A stretch of 64,000 nucleotides of DNA from Pararhodobacter zhoushanensis (GCF_025949695.1 NZ_JAPDFL010000001.1:1608501-1672500); one strand, 5' to 3'. Counted from the stretch's first letter, positions 45,555-54,387 are shown. A program made the numbers and translations. The notes: generated by a model from the sequence alone, not told the origin.

Positions 45555-45926
45555 ATGACTGACCAGACCCCGATCCGCACCTTGTTGTGCATGAACAACC
45601 ACCAAAGCTTTTTCGATCTGCCCTTTGACCAGATCGGCAAGGTCTGGAAGGCAACGCAGGCCTATATGTCGGGTGTCGCCGGTATCGAGGGCGCCACGAT
45701 CATCGGCACCTTCGATGACGACCAGACGATGGTCGGCACCTCGCGCGGGTTTCCCTTCACCTGGTACATGCTGGTCGATTTCCCCAACCGCGACGCGGTC
45801 AAGGCTGCCTGCAACCTGCTGCGCACCATCGAGGTGGGCGACGACGGTCACCGCCTTTGGAAATACATGAGCGTCGAGGCCCGTCTGGGCCGCGCGCTGG
45901 AAATCCCTCAAGCCCACAGGAGCTGA
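45555..45926 (+). CDS. iacB: small protein of unknown function, IacB-type
   Basis: A 123-residue protein starting MTDQTPIRTLLCMNNHQSFF, preceded by AAAAGGACC. I recognise no domain by motif; it looks like a small soluble alpha-beta protein (possibly a ferredoxin-like barrel, with FTWYMLVDFPNRDAVKAACN and DGHRLWKYMSVEAR). The identification as IacB rests on position between IacA- and IacC-type genes and on size. In published iac clusters IacB is likewise an uncharacterised short protein. Confidence 0.65.
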   Translation: MTDQTPIRTLLCMNNHQSFFDLPFDQIGKVWKATQAYMSGVAGIEGATIIGTFDDDQTMVGTSRGFPFTWYMLVDFPNRDAVKAACNLLRTIEVGDDGHRLWKYMSVEARLGRALEIPQAHRS

Positions 45927-45930
45927 ACCC

Positions 45931-47205
45931 ATGTCCCTGGACACGCCGAAATTCAGCGATCTCGACGCGCTTTACAGTGCCGACTCCAAAGTCGCGACCG
46001 CGATGTACGAAGACCCTGACCTGTTCGCCGAAGAGATGGAGCGCATCTTCAAGCGGACCTGGGTCTGGGTCGCGCATGAAAGCGAATTCCCCGACAAGGG
46101 CTCGTTCAAGCTGTCCACTGTCGGGCTTGAGCCGGTCATCGTGGTGCGCGACCGCAAGGACAAGATCCACGTCATGGTCAACCGCTGCCGCCACCGGGCG
46201 GCGACGGTCTGCGAGGTCAAGAAGGGCAAGACCAGCTCGTTCCAGTGCCCGTACCACGGCTGGGGCTATGGTCTGGACGGCAGCCTGCGTGCCTTGCCGT
46301 ACCCTGAGCAATACGGCGACGATTTCGACAAGGCGCAGCATGGTCTGCTCAAGCTGCGGGCCGAAAGCTACAACGGCATGGTGTTCGCGACCTTCAACGA
46401 GGACGCCGAGCCGCTGGTCGATTTCCTTGGCCCGCAGGTGTGCCGCTACATCGACCTGTTCATGAAGCAGGGCGGCGGGTTCCCGATCAAGGTCTTGGGC
46501 GAGCATCAGTTCACCGTGCCGATGAACTGGAAGGTTCAGCTGGAGAACACCACCGACGGCTACCACTTCCCGGTCGTGCACAAGAGCTTCATGCAGACGC
46601 TCGACGGCGAGACGAACGACATGTTCGACTTTCTGGAAAAGGGCAAAGGCTGGGTCGAGGATCTGGGCAACGGCCATTCGGTGATGGTGATGATCCCCGA
46701 GCTGATCGATCTGGATGACAACCTCGACGCGCCGATCCCCGACCGCTTTGCCGAGCTGGCGCAGGAGCTGCGTGACGACGGGTATCCCGAGGATCAGGTC
46801 AAGAAGATCGTGCGCGCTGTTGGCGGGGCCGGGTTCAACCTGAACCTGTTCCCCAACGTGTCCTTCAGTCTGGCCTTCTTCCGCGTGCTGACCCCGGTCA
46901 CCGTCGAGCGCACCGATATCCGCCACATGGCGCTGGGCATGGACGGCGGCCCTGCCGCCGCCAACCGGATGCGTCTGCGGCTGCATGAGCATTTTCAGGG
47001 GCCGATGGGCTTTGGATCGCCCGATGACGCCGAGGTCTGGGAACGCGTGCAGCGCGGGACCAAGGGCGGCGAGGCGCTGCCGATTCTGGTGAACCGCGGT
47101 CTGATCGACGAAGTGCCCGGCGAAGCGGGGCCGAAGGGGCATATCAGCGCCGAAACCGGCATGCGCGCGGCCTACACGATGTGGAAAAGGATGATGGCGC
47201 AATGA
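45931..47205 (+). CDS. iacC: Rieske oxygenase large subunit, IacC-type
   Basis: A 424-residue ring-hydroxylating oxygenase alpha subunit. The Rieske [2Fe-2S] ligands are Cys86, His88, Cys106 and His109 (CRHRAATVC... and CPYHGW). The mononuclear iron site is in ENTTDGYHFPVVHKS, with His212 and His217 and bridging Asp209. It dioxygenates the substrate with electrons from the IacF-type reductase. The small subunit gene overlaps by four bases (47202-47205), supporting an alpha-beta oxygenase. Confidence 0.93.
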   Translation: MSLDTPKFSDLDALYSADSKVATAMYEDPDLFAEEMERIFKRTWVWVAHESEFPDKGSFKLSTVGLEPVIVVRDRKDKIHVMVNRCRHRAATVCEVKKGKTSSFQCPYHGWGYGLDGSLRALPYPEQYGDDFDKAQHGLLKLRAESYNGMVFATFNEDAEPLVDFLGPQVCRYIDLFMKQGGGFPIKVLGEHQFTVPMNWKVQLENTTDGYHFPVVHKSFMQTLDGETNDMFDFLEKGKGWVEDLGNGHSVMVMIPELIDLDDNLDAPIPDRFAELAQELRDDGYPEDQVKKIVRAVGGAGFNLNLFPNVSFSLAFFRVLTPVTVERTDIRHMALGMDGGPAAANRMRLRLHEHFQGPMGFGSPDDAEVWERVQRGTKGGEALPILVNRGLIDEVPGEAGPKGHISAETGMRAAYTMWKRMMAQ

Positions 47206-47699
47206 AGGACGTGACCAACACTCAGGATCTGGCGCTGCTGTCGCAGGTCAGCGCCTTCATCTGGGCCGAGGCCGATATGCTCGACGCCAAGGCCTATGAG
47301 GACTGGCTGGAGCTGTGGACCAGGGATGGGCTCTACATCATGCCGATGGGCGAGGGCGAGGATTACGCCAACAGCCTGAACCTGTGCTACGACAACGACA
47401 AGATGCGGCGCGATCGCATCGGGCGGTTCCGGCAGGGGTTCTCGATCTCGTCCGCGCCTGCGGCGCAGACGGTGCGGGCGATGTCGCGCTTCGTGATCGA
47501 AAAGGTCGAGGGCGATACAGTCACCGTCCGCTGCGCCGAGCAGCTGGTCGAGGACAAGTTCGGCCGCCAGCGCCTGTTCGCCGCCAACACCACCTACACG
47601 CTGATCCGCCAGCCCGAGGGCGGTTTCAGGATCGCGCAGAAGGTGGCGCGGTTGCTCAATTCTGACGGGATGCTGACCTCGCTCAGCTATCTGTTCTGA
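47202..47699 (+). CDS. iacD: ring-hydroxylating oxygenase small subunit, IacD-type
   Basis: A 165-residue beta subunit with the NTF2-like fold (DMLDAKAYEDWLELWTRDGL, CAEQLVEDKFGRQRLFAANT, FRIAQKVARLLNSDGMLT). It stabilises the alpha subunit and has no catalytic residues. The ATG at 47202 overlaps the stop of the large subunit, and its own stop overlaps the SDR start (TGATG, 47697-47701). Confidence 0.9.
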   Translation: MKDVTNTQDLALLSQVSAFIWAEADMLDAKAYEDWLELWTRDGLYIMPMGEGEDYANSLNLCYDNDKMRRDRIGRFRQGFSISSAPAAQTVRAMSRFVIEKVEGDTVTVRCAEQLVEDKFGRQRLFAANTTYTLIRQPEGGFRIAQKVARLLNSDGMLTSLSYLF

Positions 47700-48457
47700 T
47701 GGGGGCCCCTTTGCCAGAGCAAATCCAGACCGCCGTGATCACCGGTGCGGCGAACGGTTTTGGTGCCGTTGCCGCCCGCGCGCTGCACCGCGCGGGCTAC
47801 CGCGTCATCATCACCGACATCGTGCACGAACCGGCGCTGGCACTGGCCAACGCGCTGGATCTGGCGGGCGACACGGCGGTTGCCGCGACGCTGGACGTCA
47901 CAAAGCCTGAGGATTTTCAGGCGGTGCTGGACAAGGTGGTGGATCGCTGGGGCTCGGTCGAGGTGTTGGTCAACAACGCCGCGCGCACGGCGGTCAAGCC
48001 GGTGCTCGACATCGACCCGGCCGATTTCAACGCCATCCTGACCACCAATGCGGGCGGCACCTTTGCCGGCAGCCAGATCTTTGGCCGCTATTTCAAGACA
48101 CGCGGCTATGGGCGGATCGTCAACATGGCCTCGCTGGCCGGACAGAACGGCGGCACCGCGACGGGCGCGCATTATGCCGCCTCGAAAGGCGCGATCCTGA
48201 CGCTGACCAAGGTTTTCGCCCGCGATCTGGCGGCGTTCGGGGTGACCTGCAACGCCATCGCGCCGGGGCCGATGGACACGCCGCTGGTGCGTGAGGTGCT
48301 GGGCGACGGCATCGACAAGGCCATGGCGGCCATTCCGGTCGGCCGGTTGGGCGATCCTGACTTCGTGGCCGAGATGGTGGTGATGCTGGCCAGCCCCAAG
48401 GCGGCGTTCGTCAACGGCGCGTGCTGGGACGTGAACGGCGGGATCTATCCGCGATGA
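47699..48457 (+). CDS. iacE: short-chain dehydrogenase, IacE-type
   Basis: A 252-residue classical SDR. The nucleotide motif is TGAANGFG (residues 15-22), with NNAA at 92-95, catalytic Ser145, Tyr159 and Lys163 in YAASK. It oxidises or reduces an intermediate of the pathway with NAD(P). In the iac pathway IacE is placed early, at the oxindole stage. The gene is coupled on both sides (TGATG and ATGA). Confidence 0.9.
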   Translation: MGAPLPEQIQTAVITGAANGFGAVAARALHRAGYRVIITDIVHEPALALANALDLAGDTAVAATLDVTKPEDFQAVLDKVVDRWGSVEVLVNNAARTAVKPVLDIDPADFNAILTTNAGGTFAGSQIFGRYFKTRGYGRIVNMASLAGQNGGTATGAHYAASKGAILTLTKVFARDLAAFGVTCNAIAPGPMDTPLVREVLGDGIDKAMAAIPVGRLGDPDFVAEMVVMLASPKAAFVNGACWDVNGGIYPR

Positions 48458-49422
48458 GCACTGGCACCCCCCTGACCCTGCGCGTCACCGAGCGGCTGGA
48501 TGACCGCGGCGCAATCGCCCGTATCCGGCTGGAGCCGGTGCAGGGCACCTTGGTGCCGTTCACCGCAGGCGCGCATCTGGACCTGCATCTGGTCGAGAAC
48601 ACGCTCGATCTGTGGCGGCAATATTCGCTGTGCTCGGACCCGGCGGAAACCGGGTTTTACGAGATCGGCGTGCTGAAAGACCCGGTCAGCCGGGGTGGCT
48701 CGGAGGCTGTACACCGGCTGGCGGTCGTCGGGGCCGAGCTGAGCGTCGAAGGTCCGCGCAACCATTTCCCGCTGGCCGAGGACGCCGCGCAATCGGTGCT
48801 GATCGGCGGCGGGATCGGCATCACGCCGATGATCGCCATGGCCAAGCGGCTGCACGCGCTGGGCCGCGATTTCGTGCTGCATTACTGCACGCGCTCTGAG
48901 AGCGTCACGGCGTTTCTGGACACGCTGCGCGCGGCGCCCTTTGCCGACCGGGTTGTGTTCCACTTCGACGATGGCGCGGCAGACCAGAAGCTGGATCTGG
49001 CCCGCGATCTGCCCGCCCCGGCGGCTGACACGCATCTTTACGTATGCGGGCCGCAGGGCTTCATGGACTGGGTGCTGGGCGCGGCCGAGACGGCAGGGCA
49101 CGCCAGCGGGCAGGTGCACCGCGAGTATTTCTCGGCGGATGTGGATCTGACCGGCGAGGGGTTCGAGGTCGAGGCGCGCGCCTCGGGGATCACGGTCAAG
49201 GTTGGCCCCAAGGACACCATCGCCAAGGCGCTGATGGCGGCGGGCGTGAAGCTTGAGGTCAAATGCGAAGAGGGCGTCTGCGGCACCTGTGTCACCGACG
49301 TGCTCGAGGGCGAGATCGACCACCGGGACCAGTTTCTGACCGACGACGAACGCGAAGACGGCGATCTGATTTGCGCCTGCTGTTCGCGCGCCAAGGGTGC
49401 GCGGCTGGTGCTGGACATCTGA
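48454..49422 (+). CDS. iacF: ferredoxin-type oxygenase reductase (phthalate dioxygenase reductase class), IacF-type
   Basis: A 322-residue reductase with an FMN/FAD-binding barrel (LWRQYSLCSDP), an NAD domain (IGGGIGITPMIAMAKRL, LYVCGPQGFMDWVL) and a C-terminal plant-type [2Fe-2S] domain. Its ligands Cys271, Cys276, Cys279 and Cys307 (CEEGVCGTC and the ICACC region) sit at nearly the same numbers as in phthalate dioxygenase reductase. It passes electrons from NADH to the Rieske oxygenase. The start overlaps the SDR stop by four bases. Confidence 0.92.
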   Translation: MSTGTPLTLRVTERLDDRGAIARIRLEPVQGTLVPFTAGAHLDLHLVENTLDLWRQYSLCSDPAETGFYEIGVLKDPVSRGGSEAVHRLAVVGAELSVEGPRNHFPLAEDAAQSVLIGGGIGITPMIAMAKRLHALGRDFVLHYCTRSESVTAFLDTLRAAPFADRVVFHFDDGAADQKLDLARDLPAPAADTHLYVCGPQGFMDWVLGAAETAGHASGQVHREYFSADVDLTGEGFEVEARASGITVKVGPKDTIAKALMAAGVKLEVKCEEGVCGTCVTDVLEGEIDHRDQFLTDDEREDGDLICACCSRAKGARLVLDI

Positions 49423-49436
49423 AAGGGGACAGCGCG

Positions 49437-49934
49437 ATGGAACTGACCGAAACACAACAGGCGTTCCGCGAGGGCATGAGCCGTCTGGGCGCTGCGGTGA
49501 ACCTGATCACCACCGACGGGCCGGGCGGGCGGCATGGCATCACCGCCTCGGCGGTGTGCTCGGTCACCGACAACCCGCCGACGCTGCTGGTCTGCGTCAA
49601 CCGCAACGCCTTTGCGCATGACCGGTTCGTGCAGAACGGCGTGCTTTGCGTCAATGTGCTGGCCGCCGACCATCAGGCGTTGTCGGGTCTGTTCGCGCGC
49701 TATGTCGAAGGCGTGGACCGCTTTGCCCATGGCGACTGGACGCTGGCCGAGACCGGCTCGCCGGTGCTGGCCGATGCCAATGTCGCGTTTGACTGCAAAG
49801 TGACGGCGACCCATGCGCAGGGCACCCACACGGTGTTTTTCTGCGAGGTCGTCGCGGTGCGGATGCGCGAGACCGCGCGGCAGGGGCTGGTGTGGTTCAG
49901 CCGGGACTATCACCATCTGGCAGCAGAACGCTGA
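49437..49934 (+). CDS. iacG: flavin reductase, IacG-type
   Basis: A 165-residue NAD(P)H:flavin oxidoreductase of the split-barrel family (SRLGAAVNLITTDGPGGRHG, ITASAVCSVTDNPPTLLVCV, LCVNVLAADHQALS, VVAVRMRET). It makes the reduced flavin used by the IacA-type oxygenase. It is the last gene of the operon; AAAGGGGAC precedes ATG 49437. It is convergent with the MarR repressor gene, 15 bp away. Confidence 0.92.
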   Translation: MELTETQQAFREGMSRLGAAVNLITTDGPGGRHGITASAVCSVTDNPPTLLVCVNRNAFAHDRFVQNGVLCVNVLAADHQALSGLFARYVEGVDRFAHGDWTLAETGSPVLADANVAFDCKVTATHAQGTHTVFFCEVVAVRMRETARQGLVWFSRDYHHLAAER

Positions 49935-49949
49935 ATGGCCGCGCAGGGA

Positions 49950-50411
49950 TCAGAGCTTTTGCAACTGGACCTGCGCCTTTTCCAGCAAGGTGTTCAGCTG
50001 CGCGACCTCGTCGTCGGTGAAGGCCTCGAAGGTCGCCTCGAAGATCCGCTTTGCCTCTTCCATCGCGGCCTTGCGCAGACGGTCGCCGTCGGGCGTCAGG
50101 CACACCTCGGTCACGCGCCCGTCGCTGGGGCGCACGCGGGTCGTCACCAGCTTCTCGCCGATCATCCGCTGCACGATCTTGGTCGTGGTGTTCAGCTTGA
50201 GCGCCGAGAAATCCGCGATTTCCGAGATCGACAGATATTCGTCTTCAAACAGGCACATCAGCGCGCGCCAGCGGGCGATATCCAGCCCCAGCGGTTTGAT
50301 CCGCCGTTCCAGCGCGTTCACGTAGCCCGCGCTGACATGGCTGACCCAGAAGAACGGCCAGTGGCGTTTGAAGTGGCTGGGATTTTCATCCAGGCGCGGT
50401 TGATTGGTCAT
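49950..50411 (-). CDS. iacR: MarR-family regulator, IacR-type
   Basis: A 153-residue winged helix protein. It has the MarR core (RWRALMCLFEDEYLSISEIA, LKLNTTTKIVQRMIGEKLVT, RPSDGRVTEVCLTPDGDRL) with terminal dimerisation helices. iac operons of other bacteria are repressed by a MarR protein relieved by indole-3-acetate. Here the palindrome TTGCGAATTTCGCAA in the iac-type control region is a plausible target. It is divergent from the TRAP transporter genes, which it may also control. Confidence 0.86.
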   Translation of the reverse strand: MTNQPRLDENPSHFKRHWPFFWVSHVSAGYVNALERRIKPLGLDIARWRALMCLFEDEYLSISEIADFSALKLNTTTKIVQRMIGEKLVTTRVRPSDGRVTEVCLTPDGDRLRKAAMEEAKRIFEATFEAFTDDEVAQLNTLLEKAQVQLQKL

Positions 50412-50534
50412 CGCTCGAAGTCCTCAGACAGCCCGCACCGCGCCGTGCGGCGCTGCATGCCCGCGACCGGCTAGCGCCAGAGCGGATCCAGTTTTGCCTA
50501 ACTATAACACTCGACAACAGGAAGGAACGTGAAA

Positions 50535-51557
50535 ATGAATGCAATCTCGAAATTACTCGGCGTCACGGGGCTGGCATCCGCGCTGGCGTTTGGCGCGGCT
50601 GAGGCACAGACGGTTCTGACGCTCAACAGCTGGCTTCCGCCCTCGCATCCGCAGGTCGCGCAGCTGATGGTGCCCTTCGCCGAGGATGTCGCGCGGGTCA
50701 CCGAGGGCCGCGTGCAGATCCAGATCCTGCCCGCGCCGCTGGGGCCGCCCTCGGCGGCGTTCGATCTGGCGCTGAACGGCGTCGCGGATATCACCTATTC
50801 GGTGCAGGGCTATACGCCGGGCCGGTTCCGCACGGCGGCGCTGGCGGAACTGCCCTTCCTGAGCGATGACGCGGTGGTGTCGTCGGTGGCCTATTGGCGC
50901 GTGCAGGACGCGATGCTGGCGCAGGCCGGGGAATACGCGGGGGTCAAGGTGCTGTCGGTGTTCACCCATGGGCCGGGTGAGATTTTCTCGTCCTCGCCCA
51001 TCGAAACTGTCGATGACATCGACGGGCTGAAGATCCGCGTCGGCTCGACGGTGGCGCATGATCTGGCGACCCTGCTGGGCGCGGTGCCGATCGAAGGGCC
51101 GTCGCCGCGGGCCTATGAGCTGCTCAGTCAGGGCGTGGCGGACGGGATCTTTTTCCCGTTCGAGACGGTGAATTTCTTCAACCTGCAGGATCTGGTGAGC
51201 AGTGCCTTCACCGCGCCGGGCGGTATCTACAACACCGCGATGTTCATGGTGATGAACCAGGGCGCGTGGGACCGGCTGTCGGCCGAGGATCAGGCCGCGA
51301 TCGAACCCCTGCTGGGCGAGGCGCTGGCGCGTCGCGCCGGTGAGATGTGGAACGCAGCCGATGCGGCGGGTCGCGCGGCGATGGCGGACAGCGTGACGTT
51401 CCATCAGGCGACCGAGGCCGACGTGGCGCAGCTGCGCGCGCGGTTTGCCCCGGTGGTCGCGGCCAATCTGGCGCTGGTCAGCGAGACCGGCGTGGACGGC
51501 GCGGCGGCCTATCAGATGCTGCTGGACGAAGTGGCTGCTCTTGAGGCCGGACACTGA
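50535..51557 (+). CDS. DctP-type TRAP solute-binding protein
   Basis: A 340-residue periplasmic protein. The signal peptide (MNAISKLLGVTGLASALAFGAAEA) is followed by the DctP/7 fold: LTLNSWLPPSHPQVAQLMVP, GPPSAAFDLALNGVADITYS, PIETVDDIDGLKIRVG. GAAGGAA lies seven bases upstream of ATG 50535. It delivers a carboxylate to the TRAP permeases encoded next. The position directly after the iac-type operon and its repressor makes an aromatic acid the first candidate. The stop is fused with the next ATG (TGATG, 51555-51559). Confidence 0.9.
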   Translation: MNAISKLLGVTGLASALAFGAAEAQTVLTLNSWLPPSHPQVAQLMVPFAEDVARVTEGRVQIQILPAPLGPPSAAFDLALNGVADITYSVQGYTPGRFRTAALAELPFLSDDAVVSSVAYWRVQDAMLAQAGEYAGVKVLSVFTHGPGEIFSSSPIETVDDIDGLKIRVGSTVAHDLATLLGAVPIEGPSPRAYELLSQGVADGIFFPFETVNFFNLQDLVSSAFTAPGGIYNTAMFMVMNQGAWDRLSAEDQAAIEPLLGEALARRAGEMWNAADAAGRAAMADSVTFHQATEADVAQLRARFAPVVAANLALVSETGVDGAAAYQMLLDEVAALEAGH

Positions 51558-51615
51558 TGCAATCCTTGCGAGACAAGGCCAGCAGCTTTGGCGCGCTCCC
51601 CGACCGGGGGCGCGC

Positions 51616-52077
51616 GTGCTGAAACTGGCGATCCAGCTCGTCTGCAGCGTGCTGCTGATGGTGATGATGGTGCTGACCGTGACCGATGTGCTGGGCCGCT
51701 ATCTGTTCAACGCGCCGGTACGCGGGGCGACGGAAGTGACGGAGTTGTTGCTGGCGGCGGTGATCTTTGTCGGGCTGCCCGCAACCACGCTGGATCGCGA
51801 GCACGTGACGGTTGACCTGCTGACCGGGCGCATGCCCGGCTGGCTGCGCGCGGTGATCGCGCCTTTGGTGCTGCTGGCCTCGGCCGGGGTGCTGGCGGCG
51901 ATTGCCTGGCGGCTTTGGGTCGTGGGCGCGCAGATCGGCGGCTACAACGGCACAACCCAGTCGCTGAAAGTCCCGCTGGCCCCGGTGATCGAGGGCATGG
52001 CGGTGCTCTGCGGGCTGGCCGTGCTGATCATGCTGGCTCAGCTCTTGCCGCGCCGCTCGGAGCACGCCGATGGCTGA
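51616..52077 (+). CDS. DctQ-type TRAP small permease, N-terminus frame-disrupted
   Basis: A four-helix membrane protein (LKLAIQLVCSVLLMVMMVLT, VTDVLGRYLFNAPVRGATEV, VIFVGLPATTLDREHVTVDL). Read from GTG 51616 it has 153 residues, but a coupled ATG at 51557 starts MQSLRDKASSFGALPDRG and hits a stop at the junction because the frame is out by one. Adding one G to the run of five G's near 51606-51610 joins the two reading frames into a natural 173-residue protein. The start is therefore probably 51557 with a base missing. Confidence 0.75.
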   Translation: MLKLAIQLVCSVLLMVMMVLTVTDVLGRYLFNAPVRGATEVTELLLAAVIFVGLPATTLDREHVTVDLLTGRMPGWLRAVIAPLVLLASAGVLAAIAWRLWVVGAQIGGYNGTTQSLKVPLAPVIEGMAVLCGLAVLIMLAQLLPRRSEHADG

Positions 52078-53355
52078 GTGGGAAATCGGAATCGCGGTGC
52101 TCTTTGCGCTGTTGCTGGTGGGCGTGCCGATCAGCTTTGCGCTGGCGCTGGTCGGCACGGTCGGCACCGCGTCGATCATCGGCATCAACCCGGCGCTGTC
52201 GCTGCTGGGCCAGACCTATGCCGAGAACAGCCGCAGCTACACGCTGTCGATCCTGCCCTTGTTCCTGATGATGGGCAATTTCGTCGTGCAATCGGGCATC
52301 GCGCAGGATCTTTATACCGCCGCCTATGCCTGGCTCAGGCACAAGCGCGGCGGGCTGGCGATTGCCACGGTGGTCGCCTGTGGCGGGTTCTCGTCGGTGT
52401 GTGGCTCGTCGCTGGCGACGGCCTCGACCATGGCCAAGATCGCCATGCCGTCGATGCGGCGCTTCAGCTATCCCGACCATCTGTCGACCGCGTCCATCGC
52501 GGCGGGCGGCACGCTGGGCATCCTGATCCCGCCGTCGGTCATTCTGGTCTTTTACGGGATCATGACGCAGCAGGACATCGGCAAGCTGTTTCTCGCCGGA
52601 ATCCTGCCGGGGATTCTGGGCGTTCTGCTCTATGCGCTGGCCGTGCGGATTTCGGTGGCACGGCTGCAAACCGATCTGCCGGTCGAACCCAAACTGCCGC
52701 TGATCGACCGGATCCGGGCACTCAAGGGCATCACCGGGGCGCTGGGGCTGTTCGTCTTCGTGATGGGCGGGATTTACCTTGGCGTGTTCACCCCGACCGA
52801 AAGCGCCGGGATGGGGGCAGGGGGGCGTTTCTGCTCGCGCTGGTGCAGGGCCGCCTGACCCTGCAAGACACGATGAACACGCTCTATGAAACCGCCAAGA
52901 CCACGGCGATGATGTTCTTCATCCTGTTCGGCGCGCTGACGTTTGCCAATTACGTCAACCTCTCGGGGATGACGCGCGACGTGCAGTCGCTGGTCATGTC
53001 GATCAATGACCCGCTGTTGGCGCTGCTGGCAATCACGGCGATCTATCTGCTGCTGGGCTGCGTGCTGGAGGGGTTGTCGATGATCACCCTGACGGTGCCG
53101 ATCTTTTATCCGATCGTGGCGGCCCTGGGCTATGATCTGATCTGGTTCGGCATCTTCGTCGTGATCGTGACCGAGGTCAGCTATATCACCCCGCCGGTGG
53201 GGCTGAATGCCTTCGTGCTGCGCGCGGTGGTCAAGGATGTGCCGCTGGGCACGATCTTTCGCGGGCTGACGCCGTTTCTGGCGGTGGATGTGCTGCGGGT
53301 GGCGCTGATCGTGGCCTTCCCGATCATCGTTCTGCTGATCCCCAACATGATGTGA
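52070..53355 (+). pseudogene. DctM-type TRAP large permease, frameshifted in a poly-G run
   Basis: From ATG 52070 the frame encodes the first half of a DctM protein (SFALALVGTVGTASIIGINP, LPLFLMMGNFV, GGTLGILIPPSVILVFYG) up to GVFTPTESAGMGAGG. The rest (FLLALVQGRLTLQDTMN to IVLLIPNMM at 53355) is in another frame. One G added to the six-G run near 52820-52826 restores a roughly 428-residue protein (GAGGAFLLALVQG), normal for DctM. It overlaps the DctQ-type gene end by eight bases. A homopolymer sequencing error is the likely cause; otherwise the transporter would be inactive. Confidence 0.85.
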
Positions 53356-53357
53356 CC

Positions 53358-54386
53358 CTACGCGTCCGGCTCGTGCGGGCCGGGCGCGTTTTCCTCCCAG
53401 CCTTTGCGCGCGCGCCAGAAGGCGGTGCCATCGGCGTATCCCAATGCAGTGGCGACATCGCCGACGCGGGTGCCGAGCGCCAGAAGCCGGTCGGCGGTGG
53501 CGCGGCGGCGGTCGGTGACGATCTGGCGCAGACTGGTCCCTTCCTGAGACAATTTGCGCTGCAACGTCCGCGGGGATTCCCCCATCCGCGCGGCCAGCGC
53601 GACCAGCGTGACCGGCGTTCGGCCCAGCGTGGCCGAGACCAGCGCCTCGATCTGCTGGGTCACGGTGTCGGCTTCGGGGATCAGGCCGATCAGTTCCGCG
53701 ATGTGGCGTTCGAGCGCCGTGATCAGGGGTTTATCCTCGACCCGGACGCCCTGTTTCGAGAAATCGGGGTCGATCAGGATGCGGTTGGCGGCCTGCCCGA
53801 ACTGCAGCGGGCAGCGAAAGCACTTCTCCAGCACGCTGGTGTCGGCAGGTGCCGGGTGTTCGAATTGCACGCCCAGCGGCGGGGTGCGGCCGCCGAAGCC
53901 GCTGCGCAGGATCTGCATCAGCGAGACCATCGAGAACTCGGCATCCTGCTCGCGTGGCCAGGCTTTGTCGGTGGCGATCCGGTATGAGAACACATGCGCA
54001 TCGGCGGTCTCGACGAACGAGGCTTCGGTCATGTGCTGCAAGGCACTGGTATAGCGGGCGAAGCGGTGCAATCCGGTGGCGATGCTGCTCGACAGCGACA
54101 GCAGGATGCCGACCGGGCCGACATCGCCCGCGCGGATCTCAAGCCCCAGCCGCGCGCCAAGCGCCGGGTCGCGCATCTGCACCGCCGCATCATCGAAGAA
54201 CGCCAGATACGCGCCCATCGGCACCGCGCCATACGGATCGTCCAGCAGGCTGCGGCTGATGCCGTGGCGGCGCAGCAGAAGATCGGTGTTCTGGCGCGAG
54301 TCATCAAGCTTGCGCGCAATCGTCGCCAGAACCGAGCTGCGCACGGCGGCAAAGAGCGACGAAGAAGGCAGATTTGCAGACGGCAT
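53358..54386 (-). CDS. AraC-family regulator (arabinose-binding-like N-domain)
   Basis: A 342-residue protein of the OruR/ArgR-like AraC group. The N-terminal about 200-residue domain (LRRHGISRSLLDDPYGAVPM, HRFARYTSALQHMTEASF) precedes a C-terminal HTH_18 (LAARMGESPRTLQRKLSQEG, VGDVATALGYADGTAFWRAR). The gene is divergent from the class III aminotransferase gene with 146 bp between. A 25-bp palindrome lies directly upstream of its ATG. Confidence 0.88.
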   Translation of the reverse strand: MPSANLPSSSLFAAVRSSVLATIARKLDDSRQNTDLLLRRHGISRSLLDDPYGAVPMGAYLAFFDDAAVQMRDPALGARLGLEIRAGDVGPVGILLSLSSSIATGLHRFARYTSALQHMTEASFVETADAHVFSYRIATDKAWPREQDAEFSMVSLMQILRSGFGGRTPPLGVQFEHPAPADTSVLEKCFRCPLQFGQAANRILIDPDFSKQGVRVEDKPLITALERHIAELIGLIPEADTVTQQIEALVSATLGRTPVTLVALAARMGESPRTLQRKLSQEGTSLRQIVTDRRRATADRLLALGTRVGDVATALGYADGTAFWRARKGWEENAPGPHEPDA

Positions 54387-54387
54387 G

